Source of the DNA: a virus | Length of the DNA: 64,000 nucleotides | Strand: one strand, 5' to 3' | Virus record (IMG/VR): IMGVR_UViG_3300034190_001539 | Span: 37,286 to 101,285 of that record | Shown: in pieces, positions 1 through 8,281 of the stretch | Layout: each line of letters opens with the position of its first letter | How positions within the stretch are numbered: position 1 is the first letter of the stretch | Made by a program: the position numbers and the translations under genes | The notes under the pieces: generated by a model | What the model saw: only the letters and a program-made list of their open reading frames with translations | Told to the model about the DNA's origin: nothing | Database searches by the model: none

Positions 1-3000
1 AATGTTTGATGAGTGTCCACCAAAAATTGACATTTTTTGAAATACTTCAAGTTTGTCCTCTACACGAGCTTTACTTGATTCTAACCTACCAAACGAACCA
101 GTTGATGTTACTGAGCCACTTATGTTTCCAAGAGGCAACTCCAAATTACCTTCTTTAGTTAGTATAAAAGTATCTTGCATACCACCATCATTTTGTGATA
201 TAACAAACGATACACTTGTTTCATCAAATCTTACTTTATTTTCACCACCTAATTTTAATTGACCAGTGTTTACAACCTCAGTTGTCATCTGAGAGTTGTC
301 TACTTTAAATTTATCGTTTCCACCATTTCTATAAACTAATTGGTCATTATCATAAACTAATGAACCATTAGCATCAAAAACATAACTAAAAGATGTACCC
401 TCTGTCCTTCCAAACGAACCAGTTGATTCAAATGAACCACTTAAAAAAGTTCCATCAATAGTAAAGTTAGATTCAGCAGTTCCTGAACCATCACCATCTG
501 CAGTTAATATTCTGTTCTCTCCATCATTGGCGATTGCCATAAATCCACCAGTTCCGCCTGTTTGACCTGTGCCACCAGTTCCACCAGTAGCACCTGTTTG
601 TCCAGTTCCGCCTGTTCCACCAGTAGCACCTATACCACCAGTTCCACCAGTTCCAGTTCCACCAGTTCCGCCAGTAGCACCAGTTGCTCCAGTCTGTCCA
701 GTTCCTCCAGTTCCTCCAGTTTGACCTGTACCACCAGTTCCACCAGTTTCGCCTGTTCCTCCTGTACCACCAGTCGCTGTACTAGCTGCTCCAGTTCCAC
801 CTGTACCACCAGTACCAGTTCCACCAGTACCACCTGTGTGACCAGTTCCACCAGTTCCGCCTGTTTGTCCAGTTCCTCCTGTTCCGCCAGTTTGACCTGT
901 ACCACCAGTTCCACCAGTGCCTGTTCCACCAGTACCACCAGTTGCTCCAGTAGCACCAGTTGCTCCAGTTTGTCCAGTTCCTCCTGTTCCGCCAGTTTGA
1001 CCTGTACCACCAGTTCCACCAGTGCCTGTTCCACCAGTTCCACCAGTTCCGCCTGTAGCGCCTGTTTGTCCAGTTCCACCTGTTCCGCCTGTAGCGCCTT
1101 GCGCTCCAATTCCACCAGTTCCTCCAGTACCTGTTCCACCAGTTCCACCAGTCGCTCCAGTTGCTCCAGTTTCACCTGTTTGACCAGTTCCGCCTGTTCC
1201 GCCTGTAACACCTACTCCACCAGTACCACCAGTACCAGTTCCGCCAGTTCCACCAGTAGCGCCAGTCTGACCTGTACCACCAGTTCCGCCAGTTTGACCA
1301 GTTCCGCCTGTTCCACCTGTTTCGCCTGTACCACCAGTTCCGCCTGTTGCTGTACTAGCTGCTCCAGTTCCACCTGTTCCACCAGTACCTGTTCCACCAG
1401 TACCACCAGTAGCACCTGTTGCTCCAGTCTGTCCAGTTCCACCAGTTCCGCCTGTAGCGCCTTGCGCTCCAATTCCTCCAGTACCACCAGTTCCAGTTCC
1501 ACCTGTTCCGCCTGTTTGACCAGTACCACCTGTTCCACCAGTAGCACCTATACCACCAGTTCCTCCTGTAGCACCTACTCCACCAGTACCGCCAGTTCCA
1601 GTTCCACCTGTTCCGCCAGTTTGACCTGTTCCACCAGTACCGCCAGTACCTGTTCCACCAGTTCCGCCTGTGCCTCCTGTTGCACCTGTTTCTCCAGTTC
1701 CTCCAGTACCCCCAGTAGCGGTAGACGCAGCGCCAGTTCCGCCTGTTCCACCAGTTCCAGTTCCTCCTGTTCCGCCTGTTTCTCCAGTTCCACCAGTTCC
1801 GCCTGTTTGTCCAGTTCCGCCAGTTCCCCCTGTAACACCTACTCCACCAGTACCACCAGTGCCTGTTCCACCAGTTCCACCAGTTCCGCCTGTTGCTCCA
1901 GTAGCACCTGTTTGTCCAGTTCCTCCTGTTCCACCAGTTTGTCCAGTTCCTCCTGTACCACCAGTTCCAGTTCCACCAGTTCCGCCAGTAGCACCAGTTG
2001 CTCCAGTTTGTCCAGTTCCGCCAGTTCCGCCTGTCTCTCCATTACCGCCAGTACCACCAGTTCCAGTACCACCAGTTCCACCAGTTTGACCTGTTCCGCC
2101 AGTACCACCAGTTCCCTGACCACCAGTTCCGCCTGTTCCACCTGTATCTCCTACACCACCAGTACCACCAGTTCCAGTACCACCAGTTCCACCAGTTGCT
2201 CCAGTTGCTCCAGTTTGACCTGTTCCACCAGTACCACCAGTTGCTGTGCTAGCTGCTCCAGTACCACCAGTTCCACCAGTGCCAGTTCCACCAGTTCCGC
2301 CAGTACCACCAGTTGTTCCATCACCGCCAGTTCCTCCTGTAGAACCTACACCACCAGTTCCGCCAGTAACTCCTATACCACCAGTTCCGCCAGTACCTGT
2401 TCCGCCTGTTCCGCCAGTAGCACCAGTAGCTCCTGTTTGACCAGTTCCACCAGTTCCACCAGTTTCACCTGTTCCGCCTGTTCCGCCTGTTACTCCATCT
2501 CCACCTGTTCCACCAGTAACACCTATACCACCAGTTCCACCTGTGCCAGTTCCACCAGTTCCGCCTGTTTGACCAGTTCCACCTGTTCCTCCAGTTCCTT
2601 GTCCACCAGTTCCACCAGTTGCTCCAGTTTGTCCAGTTCCGCCAGTTCCACCAGTACCTGTACCACCAGTTCCACCTGTTGCACCTGCTCCACCAGTACC
2701 ACCAGTTCCAGTTCCGCCAGTTCCGCCTGTCTGCCCAGTTCCGCCTGTTCCACCAGTTTGACCTGTACCACCAGTTCCGCCTGTTTCGCCTGTTCCACCA
2801 GTTCCACCTGTGCCAGTTCCACCAGTTCCGCCTGTTTGACCAGTTCCACCTGTTCCACCAGTAACACCTATACCACCAGTACCACCAGTTCCTTGACCAC
2901 CAGTACCACCTGTGTGACCTGTTCCACCAGTTCCTCCAGTTCCAGTTCCGCCAGTTCCTCCAGTTTCGCCTGTAGCACCTGTTTGTCCAGTTGCTCCAGT

Positions 3001-4107
3001 AGCACCTGTTTGTCCAGTTCCACCAGTTCCGCCTGTTTGACCTGTGCCACCAGTACCGCCAGTTCCTTGTCCACCAGTTCCACCAGTTCCACCTGTAACA
3101 CCTACACCACCAGTTCCACCTGTGCCAGTTCCGCCAGTTCCACCAGTAGCACCTACACCACCAGTTCCGCCTGTCTGCCCAGTACCACCAGTTCCGCCTG
3201 TTTCACCTGTTCCACCAGTACCACCAGTTCCAGTTCCACCTGTTCCACCAGTTGCTCCAGTTGCTCCAGTTTGACCTGTACCGCCAGTTCCACCTGTCTG
3301 TCCAGTTCCACCAGTTCCGCCTGTAGCACCTACACCACCAGTTCCGCCAGTTCCAGTTCCGCCAGTTCCACCAGTAGCACCAGTTGCTCCAGTAGCGCCT
3401 GTTTGTCCAGTTCCACCTGTTCCGCCTGTCTGTCCAGTTCCACCTGTACCACCAGTACCAGTTCCACCAGTACCACCTGTTCCGCCTGTTGCTCCAGTAG
3501 CACCTGTTTGCCCAGTTCCACCAGTTCCGCCTGTCTGTCCAGTTCCACCAGTACCACCAGTACCAGTTCCGCCTGTTCCACCTGTTCCACCAGTAGCACC
3601 TACACCACCTGTTCCGCCAGTTTCACCTGTTCCACCAGTACCACCAGTACCAGTTCCACCAGTTCCACCAGTTGCTCCAGTAGCACCTGTTTGTCCAGTT
3701 CCGCCTGTTCCACCAGTAGCACCTATACCACCAGTTCCACCAGTTCCAGTTCCACCAGTTCCACCTGTTCCGCCTGTTGCTCCATCACCACCAGTTCCGC
3801 CAGTAGCACCTTCACCACCAGTTCCACCAGTAGCACCAGTAGCGCCAGTAGCGCCAGTAGCACCAGTTGCTCCAGTAGCTCCAGTTTGACCAGTTCCACC
3901 AGTTCCACCAGTTCCTACTGTATAATCTTCACCATTTATTTGTAAAACACCAAATGAACCAGTTGATATTGCTGAACCACTAATATTACCAGCTACTGAT
4001 ATATAACCAAAAGAACCCGATGTTTCGGATGAACCACTAATATTACCTTTCTTAACGATAATATCGTGATTAAATACATTTTTACCTATGTATTTGGGAT
4101 TAGACAT
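1..4107 (-). CDS. Collagen-like tail fibre/adhesin, 3' end outside window
   Basis: An open frame of 1369 codons with no stop before the window edge. ATG at 4107 lies one base after the stop of the upstream gene. Residues 1 to about 60 contain two SGS..STGSFG-type motifs. Residues of about 60 to 1187 are almost pure Gly-X-Thr triplets (X = Gly, Ala, Gln, Glu, Asp, Ile or Val), i.e. collagen-like. At least 180 further residues follow, again with STGSFGR motifs ([22 protein letters not shown]), and resemble a non-repetitive fibre tip. Collagen-like triplets in phage fibres are known to form trimeric rods. Position after the neck genes and the shared STGSF linker support a virion adhesin or fibre. 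The frame was checked at both ends of the repeat and stays open. Its receptor and attachment site are unknown. Confidence 0.85.
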   Translation of the reverse strand, partial: MSNPKYIGKNVFNHDIIVKKGNISGSSETSGSFGYISVAGNISGSAISTGSFGVLQINGEDYTVGTGGTGGTGQTGATGATGATGATGATGATGGTGGEGATGGTGGDGATGGTGGTGGTGTGGTGGIGATGGTGGTGQTGATGATGGTGGTGTGGTGGTGETGGTGGVGATGGTGGTGGTGTGGTGGTGQTGGTGGTGQTGATGATGGTGGTGGTGTGGTGGTGQTGGTGGTGQTGATGATGATGGTGGTGTGGTGGVGATGGTGGTGQTGGTGGTGQTGATGATGGTGGTGTGGTGGTGETGGTGGTGQTGGTGGVGATGGTGGTGTGGTGGVGVTGGTGGTGGQGTGGTGGTGQTGGTGGTGQTGATGATGQTGATGETGGTGGTGTGGTGGTGHTGGTGGQGTGGTGGIGVTGGTGGTGQTGGTGGTGTGGTGGTGETGGTGGTGQTGGTGGTGQTGGTGGTGTGGTGGAGATGGTGGTGTGGTGGTGQTGATGGTGGQGTGGTGGTGQTGGTGGTGTGGTGGIGVTGGTGGDGVTGGTGGTGETGGTGGTGQTGATGATGGTGGTGTGGTGGIGVTGGTGGVGSTGGTGGDGTTGGTGGTGGTGTGGTGGTGAASTATGGTGGTGQTGATGATGGTGGTGTGGTGGVGDTGGTGGTGGQGTGGTGGTGQTGGTGGTGTGGTGGNGETGGTGGTGQTGATGATGGTGGTGTGGTGGTGQTGGTGGTGQTGATGATGGTGGTGGTGTGGTGGVGVTGGTGGTGQTGGTGGTGETGGTGGTGTGGTGGTGAASTATGGTGGTGETGATGGTGGTGGTGTGGTGGTGQTGGTGGTGTGGTGGVGATGGTGGIGATGGTGGTGQTGGTGGTGTGGTGGIGAQGATGGTGGTGQTGATGATGGTGGTGTGGTGGTGAASTATGGTGGTGETGGTGGTGQTGGTGGTGQTGATGGTGGTGTGGTGGVGVTGGTGGTGQTGETGATGATGGTGGTGTGGTGGIGAQGATGGTGGTGQTGATGGTGGTGGTGTGGTGGTGQTGGTGGTGQTGATGATGATGGTGGTGTGGTGGTGQTGGTGGTGQTGGTGGTGHTGGTGGTGTGGTGGTGAASTATGGTGGTGETGGTGGTGQTGGTGGTGQTGATGATGGTGGTGTGGTGGIGATGGTGGTGQTGATGGTGGTGQTGGTGGFMAIANDGENRILTADGDGSGTAESNFTIDGTFLSGSFESTGSFGRTEGTSFSYVFDANGSLVYDNDQLVYRNGGNDKFKVDNSQMTTEVVNTGQLKLGGENKVRFDETSVSFVISQNDGGMQDTFILTKEGNLELPLGNISGSVTSTGSFGRLESSKARVEDKLEVFQKMSIFGGHSSNI
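562..3928 (-). repeat. Collagen-like Gly-X-Thr codon repeat tract
   Basis: About 3.4 kb of degenerate 9-bp units encoding Gly-X-Thr triplets, written on the plus strand as CCACCAGTT and variants. The triplet register is broken again and again by a dipeptide Gly-Thr (plus-strand CCAGTTCCAGTTCC or CCAGTACCAGTTCC), roughly 29 times, commonly about 100-110 bp apart. The tract is fully coding on the minus strand. It should be prone to slippage and length variation. Confidence 0.9.
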
Positions 4108-4108
4108 A

Positions 4109-4432
4109 TTATGTCATTTCCAATATACTTGCAAAGGCTTCTAAATCACCTGTAGCTGATGCAATTGCTTTCAATATATCACCAGCTTCTAAATTAATTG
4201 GTTTCTCTATTACCAAAGTTGAATCTGCTGGCACATCTACTGTTTTCATTATATGAAATGTAGTACCAGCGCTTGAATCTGTTACAGTAATATCTACTGT
4301 GGCATCGTTAGTTCCATCTATATTGCTAATATAAATTGCGTGAATAATTCCAGTTGTATTTGCTGGAGCAGTATAAATAGTTGTAGCACTATCACCAATT
4401 GCTACGCCTGCATTTTTAAAAGTATTAGCCAT
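4109..4432 (-). CDS. Small predicted virion protein, beta-rich, 107 aa
   Basis: A 107-residue protein starting [13 protein letters not shown], with alternating hydrophobic/polar stretches ([29 protein letters not shown]) typical of a small beta-sandwich. It has no Cys, no membrane segment and no signal peptide. Similar short proteins are common beside fibre genes in marine phages and are thought to be structural, but I know of no assigned function. The start has a strong GGAGGA Shine-Dalgarno that lies inside the last codons of the upstream gene, so the two are translationally coupled. It is followed after one base by the collagen-like fibre. It may decorate or help attach that fibre; this is inference from position only. 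Confidence 0.7.
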   Translation of the reverse strand: MANTFKNAGVAIGDSATTIYTAPANTTGIIHAIYISNIDGTNDATVDITVTDSSAGTTFHIMKTVDVPADSTLVIEKPINLEAGDILKAIASATGDLEAFASILEMT

Positions 4433-4434
4433 TA

Positions 4435-4680
4435 TTATCCTCCAAAGACTATAGCCATCGCCGTAGCGTGGTCAATTACAGATGAACCTTGTTCAAAGAT
4501 TCTTCCCTCAGCATTAATGTCAGCACCAGCTTTTAGTGTTCCAAATGAACCTGTAGATGTAGAAGAACCAGACACCAAAGCAAAAGATCCAGTAGATGTA
4601 GAATCGCCTACAAAGCTACCTGAAATCGTAAATGAACCAGTCAGTTTTGGATTTAGTTGTTTACTTCGTTGTAAAGCCAT
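4435..4680 (-). CDS. Small STGSF-motif virion protein, 81 aa
   Basis: An 81-residue protein made largely of the linker motif seen in this phage's fibres: STSTGSFALVSGSSTSTGSF occurs around residues 27-46, after an ISGSF segment. The C-terminal third (AGADINAEGRIFEQGSSVID) looks like a short fibre-type coiled or beta segment. It overlaps the end of the upstream zinc-ribbon ORF by 20 bases. A purine-rich GAAGAGAAAAG leader serves as a weak Shine-Dalgarno. Its own last codons provide the ribosome site of the next gene. It is probably a minor fibre or fibre-adaptor protein. It could instead be a remnant of a larger fibre gene cut down by recombination at the repeated motif. Confidence 0.65.
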   Translation of the reverse strand: MALQRSKQLNPKLTGSFTISGSFVGDSTSTGSFALVSGSSTSTGSFGTLKAGADINAEGRIFEQGSSVIDHATAMAIVFGG

Positions 4681-4936
4681 ATCTTTTCTCTTCTTTTACA
4701 CTCTCCCAATGACTTTTCATTGAGCGAGAAATTCTTTTTTTATGCTCTAAAGACTTAGGTTGTTTCATTTTCTCTATAGTCTCTAAAGAAATCTTTCTGT
4801 CCATCTGTGCACAAGATTTACATGCACTATTATTACCAACTGCTCTGTCAAAAGCATCTTTTCTTGAGTATGTCAGCATCTTTTTACAAGATGGACACTT
4901 TCTATTTTTTCTATCTTCCCAATGCCTTTTTCTCAT
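4661..4936 (-). CDS. Zinc-ribbon/NUMOD3-like ORF, homing-endonuclease relative
   Basis: A 91-residue basic protein. Cys14/Cys17 (CPSC) and Cys39/Cys42 (CKSC) form a probable zinc ribbon. The C-terminal part (SLEHKKRISRSMKSHW) resembles the NUMOD3 DNA-binding helix found in phage homing endonucleases. No GIY-YIG or HNH catalytic motif is present, so it is a stand-alone DNA-binding module or a remnant of a mobile nuclease. No clear Shine-Dalgarno precedes the ATG. The conserved AATAAATAT element sits only 3 bases upstream, unlike the well-formed starts of its neighbours. Position between gp15-like and fibre genes fits an inserted selfish element. Confidence in the gene is good, in the role moderate. 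Confidence 0.6.
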   Translation of the reverse strand: MRKRHWEDRKNRKCPSCKKMLTYSRKDAFDRAVGNNSACKSCAQMDRKISLETIEKMKQPKSLEHKKRISRSMKSHWESVKEEKRYGFTTK

Positions 4937-4974
4937 AGTAATAAATATAAAGAAATAGTAAAAGAAAGGTGGAA

Positions 4975-6516
4975 CTACGAATTAAATTTTCCTTGCGCTA
5001 TTATTTCATCATCATCTTCTAAATCATAACCTATACTGGTTGTATTAACTATTAGGTGAAATGTAGAGCCTGCTTGTTGTATCGTAAGAGCATCATGTTC
5101 CATATACTGACCATTTATAAAAAATACAAAGTCTTGTTCATTAGTGGCAGTAAGTCCAGTTGGAGCAGAAGCTGTTACAGCAGTAAAACTAGCAGTTGAT
5201 GGTGCTGAAATAGAGTTAGCTTTTTTAACAAATTGTTTTCTCAAATAAGAGTTAGTATCACCTGTGGTTACTCCATCCACCGATAGAGATCCAGAAATAT
5301 TTACACTACCTGTAAATTGGTGCGTATCGTCTATTGTGTCACCAAATATAGTAGAACCACTTGATTGCATAACAGACATAGAAACAATGGATGATGATAC
5401 TATATAATTTTCTGCAAAAATATCACCTTTAACAACCCAATCAGTATTTACTTCAGCTTTACCATCATCTCTTTGTTTTATTTCAAATGATGTTGCTCCA
5501 ATATGAATTGCATTTGAAGCACTAACATTATTAAACTGAACTGTGCTTGTAGTTCCTACTTCTTGCCCAATAGAAAAGGTAAATTCTTTTTCCTGTGTTC
5601 CATCAAATTTTCCCTCACCGCCTATGCTGACTCCAGTTCCAGCTATTACCTGAAATGATTTATCCAAAGTACCACCAGCAGCACCTTGTTGTACGGATAT
5701 TTTTACATCTTTAGTCTTACTGTCTCCAACTAAGTTGGTTAGATTTACACTTACATCATCTCCTATTAAAATTCTTTTTGGTGTTAGTGTTTTTTGAGTT
5801 GTAAGAACTCTATTAAATTCTTCAGGTATTAAATAACCATTTAAAGTAACTGAAAAGTTTGTTCTAATCAGTCTTTCAGAATTTACAGAAACTTCACTAG
5901 CATCTGTATAATTATCTATTGTTGTTCTGAATTTAAATTTTCCATCTTCTCCCCAATAAGAACCCTCACTCCAAATAATCTTTTCTACAATCTTATTCAT
6001 TTGTTCTGTGTAGGTTGTCCATATAACAAAATCATAAGTCACACTAACATAATCAGGCACACCTACTGTGTATAATTCATTAACTTTATTTAAACCTTGT
6101 TGTACGGAAAATTTATCATAACGATTTTTTTCAGAATATTTTCTTTGGAATGTATAAAATAGTTTAGGGTCTTTAGGATCTAATTTATCAACAGACATAT
6201 TAGTATCTTTTTCAATAGATGTTCTTTTAAAAGCAATTAATGGTATTATTAATTGTTTTTTATTATCTACTAAATAACCATTTTTTTGTACCATAGCCCA
6301 TCTTTCAGGATTAGAATACATAAGAGGAACTTTAATAGATTCTCCATTTTCCTCAACCATTGGTTGGATTGTATTATTAAAGTAAAACATAATAGCTGCA
6401 TCAATATCCATCAACCCAACTGATATTTGTTTTACTGTATCGTCATCTCTCGACCTTAATCTACCACGATTTAATTTTTTCCTAGCAGAGCGAGGTATTG
6501 GTTTTTCACGAGCCAT
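4975..6516 (-). CDS. 15: gp15-like tail terminator with C-terminal fibre-like extension
   Basis: Residues 1 to about 255 resemble T4 gp15, the tail terminator (sheath stabiliser) that caps the tail and joins the neck. The features are a segment near residue 35-55 ending in VPLMYSNPERW, an aromatic stretch VTYDFVIWTTYTEQMNKIVE, and RTNFSVTLNGYLIPEE near the end of the domain. T4 gp15 is 272 residues; this protein is 513. The extra half contains TGSVNISGSLSVDG and ends in a compact domain (FVFFINGQYMEHDALTIQQA) of the kind seen at fibre tips. It follows gp13 and gp14 with a TAATG overlap and an AGGAG ribosome site, matching the T4 order 13-14-15. The gp15 assignment is by remembered family similarity, not by search. 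Confidence 0.62.
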   Translation of the reverse strand: MAREKPIPRSARKKLNRGRLRSRDDDTVKQISVGLMDIDAAIMFYFNNTIQPMVEENGESIKVPLMYSNPERWAMVQKNGYLVDNKKQLIIPLIAFKRTSIEKDTNMSVDKLDPKDPKLFYTFQRKYSEKNRYDKFSVQQGLNKVNELYTVGVPDYVSVTYDFVIWTTYTEQMNKIVEKIIWSEGSYWGEDGKFKFRTTIDNYTDASEVSVNSERLIRTNFSVTLNGYLIPEEFNRVLTTQKTLTPKRILIGDDVSVNLTNLVGDSKTKDVKISVQQGAAGGTLDKSFQVIAGTGVSIGGEGKFDGTQEKEFTFSIGQEVGTTSTVQFNNVSASNAIHIGATSFEIKQRDDGKAEVNTDWVVKGDIFAENYIVSSSIVSMSVMQSSGSTIFGDTIDDTHQFTGSVNISGSLSVDGVTTGDTNSYLRKQFVKKANSISAPSTASFTAVTASAPTGLTATNEQDFVFFINGQYMEHDALTIQQAGSTFHLIVNTTSIGYDLEDDDEIIAQGKFNS

Positions 6517-7004
6517 TAAATACTCCTAATTCTTTCTATCTGTATAGAACTCTTTCTGATTAAGAAAGTGTTTGCTATAACCGAATAGTTTTGGTCAAAT
6601 TGTCCACCTATTAACTGATTCTCATTTATAGTACCAACCTCAAAATACCCATAGTTCCAATCTATTAAATCGCCTATCTCTAATACCATTGAAGCATCTA
6701 TAAAAGATTGTCGTAAGAATGAAAATGTTGCTGTCTGTCCAGCATCAGGTCCAAATTCTTCTTGATTAAAATCAAAATCTTCAGCATCTATTAATGCATT
6801 CATTTGTACACCATTCTTATATACCTTCTTACCACCAGCAGCTTCACCATACATATTGGTTACAGACTCCTGAAGTGATGGTTTGTATACAATACATTCT
6901 TGATTTATAATACCATCTTTGTTATTCTGTTTATCCCCAACCAACTCACGTGTAACTCTTGTAATTAAGTTCACATCAGATTGAGGTAAAAATCTACCAG
7001 CCAT
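6516..7004 (-). CDS. 14: gp14-like neck protein
   Basis: A 162-residue protein between the gp13-like and gp15-like genes. Its second half (FSFLRQSFIDASMVLEIGDL, then IDWNYGYFEVGTI) matches the part of T4 gp14 that reads as a soluble beta-rich neck domain. It is shorter than T4 gp14 (256 residues), lacking the C-terminal region. gp13 and gp14 form the head-completion neck ring to which whiskers and the tail attach. The start has AGGATAA upstream, and its TAA overlaps the ATG of the next gene by one base. The assignment rests on order plus weak sequence resemblance; an unrelated head-tail connector is the alternative. Confidence 0.55.
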   Translation of the reverse strand: MAGRFLPQSDVNLITRVTRELVGDKQNNKDGIINQECIVYKPSLQESVTNMYGEAAGGKKVYKNGVQMNALIDAEDFDFNQEEFGPDAGQTATFSFLRQSFIDASMVLEIGDLIDWNYGYFEVGTINENQLIGGQFDQNYSVIANTFLIRKSSIQIERIRSI

Positions 7005-7008
7005 ATGA

Positions 7009-8175
7009 TTATCCTATATATATTGGATAAGGAACTTTAGCCAACTTTTCTTGTAGATATTCAGCTTCATCTTTATCAGCTTCTAAAAGAGCTTTTCTAC
7101 TTGTTTGGTCTAACATTTCCCTAAGTTGAGTTACTAATATCTCCTTTTCAGTAGACGCCTCTGTTCGTAAGGTGTCTCCATCTAATGTTGTTTCAGCACC
7201 AGGTATTGGAAGTGAAGCATATTTACTTCTTATTGTTCCCAATAATTCTTTACAAAGAGCTAATCCATATTTCTTAATCCACTGTTTACCAACTTCGTTA
7301 ATATTCGCAAAAGTCATATTGTCAAAAGGAGCGTTTGAAAAATCTGTTATTACACCATCCGATTTTCCTTGCAGTGTATTATTTCTATCTTGCTTTACCA
7401 AATATCTAAAATGAAGTTTATATTCGCTTGTAGGATTTGGAAAAATTCTAAGTTTATTATTAACCAATTCAAATGAGTAAGCAGATTTTCTTATCTGGTC
7501 ATTGAACTCAATAGCTTGAACCTTTAATAAATCAGCATACATCGGCATCATCATAAACTGAACGGCTGGTGAGTTGTTGCCCCAACCAAAAGAATCTAAC
7601 ATATTGTAACTACCATCACCTGTACCAGCATAAGGATCGAAATATCTAGTAACTGCCGGAGAAGCCTCATAAAATACTTTTCTAATCTCTATGGCATTAC
7701 CACTTTCAGATGGTTGTGCCCAAAGAGCGTCTAAATCATAAACTTGCGAACCACTTGATACTGCTATAGAACCACTTTTAAAATCTACTGTACCACCGAC
7801 ACCTGCTTCTGTTCCGTATTGTTCAGCTAACTGAATACTTCTACCAATAGTGGGTGTTAGTTTTCTGTGTGTTAAATCTGTTTTTGTAGCACCAGAGCCT
7901 GTATTTTGTCCTTGTAGTGCCAACATATTATCCCTAATATTAAACTGATTTACTTGCGCACTGTATTCTGTGATAGCTTCTTCATAACAAGCATAAAATT
8001 GTTCTTTCTGTAATTCAACTGCTATTATGGGAAAGCCTAATCTTTTAGCTGCCCAATCTGAAAATTTATCCACATTATGATTACTAGATCCCGAAAAGTC
8101 TGTATCTGTATCGTAAAATCCATATGGAGTATCACCAGTTGAAAATGAACTACTACCTGGCCAAATTGCTTCCAT
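7009..8175 (-). CDS. 13: gp13-like neck protein (head completion)
   Basis: A 388-residue protein at the start of the neck operon. The C-terminal half (QWIKKYGLALCKELLGTIRS, followed by SLPIPGAETTLDGDTLRTEA) has the helical pattern and sequence feel of T4 gp13, the connector protein that closes the packaged head before tail joining. T4 gp13 is 309 residues, so this one carries extra N-terminal and central loops, including a Gly/Ser-rich start. AGGAGAATATA precedes the ATG. The gene lies directly after the gp23 terminator and an AATAAATAT motif, so it probably opens a new transcription unit. Confidence comes from order (23-terminator-13-14-15) plus C-terminal similarity. Confidence 0.6.
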   Translation of the reverse strand: MEAIWPGSSSFSTGDTPYGFYDTDTDFSGSSNHNVDKFSDWAAKRLGFPIIAVELQKEQFYACYEEAITEYSAQVNQFNIRDNMLALQGQNTGSGATKTDLTHRKLTPTIGRSIQLAEQYGTEAGVGGTVDFKSGSIAVSSGSQVYDLDALWAQPSESGNAIEIRKVFYEASPAVTRYFDPYAGTGDGSYNMLDSFGWGNNSPAVQFMMMPMYADLLKVQAIEFNDQIRKSAYSFELVNNKLRIFPNPTSEYKLHFRYLVKQDRNNTLQGKSDGVITDFSNAPFDNMTFANINEVGKQWIKKYGLALCKELLGTIRSKYASLPIPGAETTLDGDTLRTEASTEKEILVTQLREMLDQTSRKALLEADKDEAEYLQEKLAKVPYPIYIG

Positions 8176-8197
8176 TATATTCTCCTAAAAAAAGGTG

Positions 8198-8217
8198 TAT
8201 TTATTCATTAATAAATA
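8198..8217. repeat. Inverted repeat TATTTATT-n4-AATAAATA upstream of gp13-like gene
   Basis: TATTTATT at 8198-8205 is the exact reverse complement of AATAAATA at 8210-8217, with a 4-base spacer. Each arm matches the NATAAATA late-promoter core known from T4-like cyanophages, one per strand. The pair lies between the gp23 terminator and the gp13-like start. It may be a promoter, a bidirectional element or an operator. Confidence 0.45.
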
Positions 8218-8218
8218 T
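8210..8218 (-). promoter_or_regulatory. Intergenic ATATTTATT motif, candidate late promoter
   Basis: ATATTTATT read on the coding (minus) strand, AATAAATAT on the plus strand, 34 bases upstream of the gp13-like ATG and just after the gp23 terminator. It is one of eleven similar intergenic copies. Confidence 0.4.
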
Positions 8219-8227
8219 ACAAGGCAC

Positions 8228-8259
8228 AAAAAAAGGGTGAGAAATCTCCCACCCTTTTT
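8228..8259 (-). terminator. Rho-independent terminator after gp23
   Basis: A hairpin with GGGTG (8235-8239) pairing CACCC (8250-8254), an inner GA/TC pair, and flanking A7 and T5 tracts, so it can act in either direction. It lies 23 bases past the gp23 stop on the minus strand and is followed by the gp13-like gene. The left flank GGCACAAAAAAAGGG is identical to that of the terminator at 61.2 kb. Confidence 0.8.
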
Positions 8260-8281
8260 AAGTAGATTAATTGATATTCAA

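Noticed and set aside
630-3908. Several minus-strand frames rich in Leu, Val, Gln and Glu inside the repeat
   Set aside because: They are alternative-frame shadows of the collagen-like coding repeat and do not continue into the non-repetitive ends.
562-3945. Plus-strand open frame of over 1100 codons rich in Ser, Thr and Cys
   Set aside because: It is the antisense of the Gly-X-Thr repeat, using the same triplets (ACC/AGT/TCC opposite GGT/ACT/GGA). The minus frame has a proper start, flanking non-repeat domains and genome-wide strand agreement.
4340-4723. Plus-strand frame of 127 codons opposite three small genes
   Set aside because: It is antisense to three well-formed minus-strand genes, two of which have good ribosome sites and coupled stops.
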